Positions 61,365-64,000 of a stretch of DNA of 64,000 nt are shown here, one piece after another (position 1 is the stretch's first letter; every line of letters starts with the position of its first letter). The notes below the pieces were generated by a model. The model was not told the origin of the DNA and ran no database searches. It was given only the letters and a program-made list of their open reading frames with translations. The stretch is from Bradysia coprophila. Lineage: Eukaryota > Arthropoda > Insecta > Diptera > Sciaridae. The stretch spans positions 5,456,390 to 5,520,389 of the forward strand of contig NW_023503409.1 of assembly GCF_014529535.1 (NCBI RefSeq), in the 5' to 3' direction. The position numbers were made by a program, and so were the translations under genes.

Positions 61365-64000
61365 GTTCGAAATTTTATTTTTAACAATTGTTACACCCTC
61401 GATGTACAGTGTACACACAATTCGCTTTAGTTTCCAATCTTCAGAGTCTGAAATTTAAAAATGGGAATTCCATTTCGTCTGAAATGAACACTTAATTTCC
61501 ATTGTAGTTTATTGAATTAATTTTTATATTTAGTTCCATATCTACTATAGTTTGAACTAAATGGCTGCGGGAATGAATGTATCAAATTGGGATTTGAAAT
61601 TGTAATGTGTTCTCATTACGACAGCTCACATGCAAATCATTTGGGACTGTCGCCTGATATTTTTGAAAATTGTTATGATAGCTATACGAATTATTCATGT
61701 TACATTCTGGAAAATCTTCCGAATGCGCTTCTTATGGTAATAGTCTGACATATTTCATAAAAGCTTATAAATTCTGGCAAGTGAAACCTAACATATTTGA
61801 AACGAAATCAATTCCATTTCCGGAAGTGAGTCAACTTTATTGGACACGAAATACTCAAGACTCAAATGATTGCTTTAGATGTTGGTAATAATAGAAAAAT
61901 GTGGGTCGTCCTCATATCATCAGTATTTAAGATCGATGCATTTTAGTGTTGGTGAAAATGTAAAAGTTGGTTAGAATTATGACATTCAGTGTCAAAATTT
62001 GTTTAATCAATTTCACAAACAACTAAGCGAGGAGTAACCAGTCTCAGGATTTTTTCTTATTTTTTCAATCTTTTACTTCATTAATTTTGCTCTTTATTTT
62101 CCTATATAAGAGAACACTATAATCTCCCGCTTTTGTTCGTCGTTGTCGTTTATCGTTCCCAACATCAAATTTCGATAAGATTATGTTAAAACAGAAGTGG
62201 TTTGTTTTCAGAAACTAGTAACTATTGATGATATCGAACACAATTACTGAAGATTTATTGCTTCGAAATAGATAAGGACTAAGCAAAGGCTGTCTTGAAA
62301 ACGGTTTCGACATTTCAAGCTTCTTCCCGGCAAAACAAAAAACTGGCAACCCTAAAATCGTAACCGTTTCACTTCGTCAACGTCAATAACTTTCGAGTCA
62401 ATTTTATATATTAAATCATGAATTGATAAGTAATTACTCCTCCCAAGGCTTCATCTAGCTCTATTGATACAATTCGTTACTTTTCCAGCGATAACAGAAC
62501 ACTGTTACTATTACACAGGTCGGTTTTTTTTTATTAGATCTGTGTGTGTGTTTCCTGTCCTACATTCAATATATTACTCAAAATGTAATTGATTAGTAAA
62601 CAAGTTTCACTAATCAGCTTATTTTGGTATATTCATCGATTATCTAATCAAATTCGAGAAGAAACTCTAGCATGATGACGAACTGTGAGAGATTGATCAA
62701 AAATTGTAACCGAAGCATTAACGTCCTCCGTGCTCTTCAAAGTTTGCTTCGTCGCATATCAAATTGAAGGCATTGCTGATTACGTGCATTCAATTGTCTC
62801 AATCATTTTAATCTACTTACTTTGTTGAGGCTTGCTGCGGCGTAATAAATAAAAGAAACGTTGAAAATTAATTGGACTTTGAAAGGTAGAAAAAGGGTTA
62901 GAGTCTTGATGTCCCATTCACTTCAGATATTATTATTCTTGGAGACTGATATTGTACTTCCCTTCAGTTCCTGTAATCCAAATCGAATTGAACAACAATT
63001 GATTCTGCTTGCCCATTAATGAATTTATTGTGTAACAGAACAGAACGAACGTTCATGATCGAAAACCATAATCACTTAGCAAAACGTTGTTGTTGCGATT
63101 ACTTCATAATGGGTATATAGATACACCAGCCAGATATATAGGTATATATACCAAATCAAACTTAAAATTCAAACCACTTTCACTCAAAAGTTTTTTTTTC
63201 CTTCCTCAGTCGTTTTATATTACAATTTTACCAATTCAAACACGATGTTGCGATTCAAGCAGCGCAACGAGATTAAATCTGCTACACAAACCAACTATTT
63301 ACATCTTTATCGAAATGAATCATCTGTGCGCGCAGGTTATTCATACGTCTTGATATTTTTCTTTAATAATTTTGCTCTAGACAAAAAAAAATAGTCATCT
63401 CTGCGGACAACAATGGCGCTTAGAATTCATTTAACAATATGCTACGCACAAAACGTATTTGAAGAATTGTTTCTTTATTCATTCCGTAATGGTAATTTTC
63501 GGTTCAAAATGCAAGTTTTTCGGTATGAAAAATTTCACGCCCTGTCTGTTTATGATGAGAAAAGTAAATGGAATACAGTGCGGAAGTAGATTTATCATAA
63601 GATTTTAATTCGAAATAAAAAAGCCATTCTTCGGATATAAAGTTTCGTTGTTTCAAATCATAACTGTGAAACACATAAATTTTTACAGAGCGATTTGGCT
63701 GATGTTAAATGGTCGTTTAATGTGCAAAATTTATTTCGCTCAAAATGTTTATTTCATTGGTGGCTAGTAAAATTTGCCAAAACTTTTAATTAGCCATGAG
63801 AAAAGAGTCTTTCGTATTTCCTAAAGAAACCAGATAGATGGAGATCATTATTTAACACTTTCATACAATAAATTACGAACCGGTTTTAACCGGTTTTATT
63901 AGCTGCAAAGTTTGGACATCTTTGTTACTACCAATACATGAACTGAAATTGTGGTCAATATTCTTAACCTGTCACATGCGGCTATTCATCTGTTAGCTAT
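61365..64000 (+). other. Intronic sequence to window end
   Basis: AT-rich sequence with repeat copy J. No exon can be recognised. Near the end, ACCGGTTTTA is directly repeated at about 63880-63900. Confidence 0.5.
62067..62156 (+). repeat. TATA-bearing dispersed repeat, partial copy J
   Basis: AATCTTTTACTTCATTAATT, TATATAAGAGAACAC at 62103-62117, TTTTGTTCGTCGTTGTCGTT, TATCG. The upstream third is not recognisable. Confidence 0.6.

Noticed and set aside
1..64000. CRISPR arrays, bacterial operons or riboswitches
   Set aside because: The genes are spliced and eukaryotic; no regularly spaced direct repeats with unique spacers are present.

Overview
This window is AT-rich animal DNA with short (about 60-70 bp) GT-AG introns alongside very long ones. 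The reconstructed proteins are clearly metazoan and look insect-like. The small introns, the jockey-like LINE remnants and the arthropod-type TATA/initiator promoter suggest a nematoceran fly such as a fungus gnat. That placement is inference; no species can be read from the sequence. Only about 8% is coding by my reconstruction.

Layout. 1-660: 3' part of ribosomal protein L6 (+). 2644-3390: complete four-exon Imp3 (-), a U3 snoRNP protein. 3.8-6.8 kb: a cluster of decayed elements (hAT-like end, inverted LINE fragments, two small TIR elements with target duplications) and an orphan SET-domain tail. 7262-9623: complete six-exon ArfGAP1 (-). 11146-42979: a six-exon gene (+) for a 486-residue coiled-coil protein ending in a PDZ-ligand-like tail, interrupted by a 23.3 kb intron. 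That intron holds an NPC2/ML-domain lipid-binding gene on the opposite strand (31471-32104) with its own promoter and poly(A) signal. 42980-46614: intergenic, with three small TIR elements. 46615 to the window end: an incomplete gene (+) seen as two probable alternative first coding exons (46615-46714 and 60899-61364) with the same splice phase; its shared downstream exons lie beyond the window.

The genes do not form a pathway. They are housekeeping neighbours (ribosome, ribosome assembly, Golgi Arf regulation) followed by two large-intron, probably developmentally regulated loci. The rest is dominated by small non-autonomous elements. Many have readable termini and target-site duplications: TA, TAA, 8 bp and 9 bp classes. 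There are two large foldback elements, each involved in a nesting, and a dispersed family of about 11 copies of roughly 170-200 bp that carries a TATA-box-like core and ends near a GTTATCGATAAC palindrome. I could not assign that family to a known class and rate it the most interesting unexplained signal.

All exon structures were built by hand from reading frames, splice consensus and remembered family alignments. No search or transcript evidence was available.
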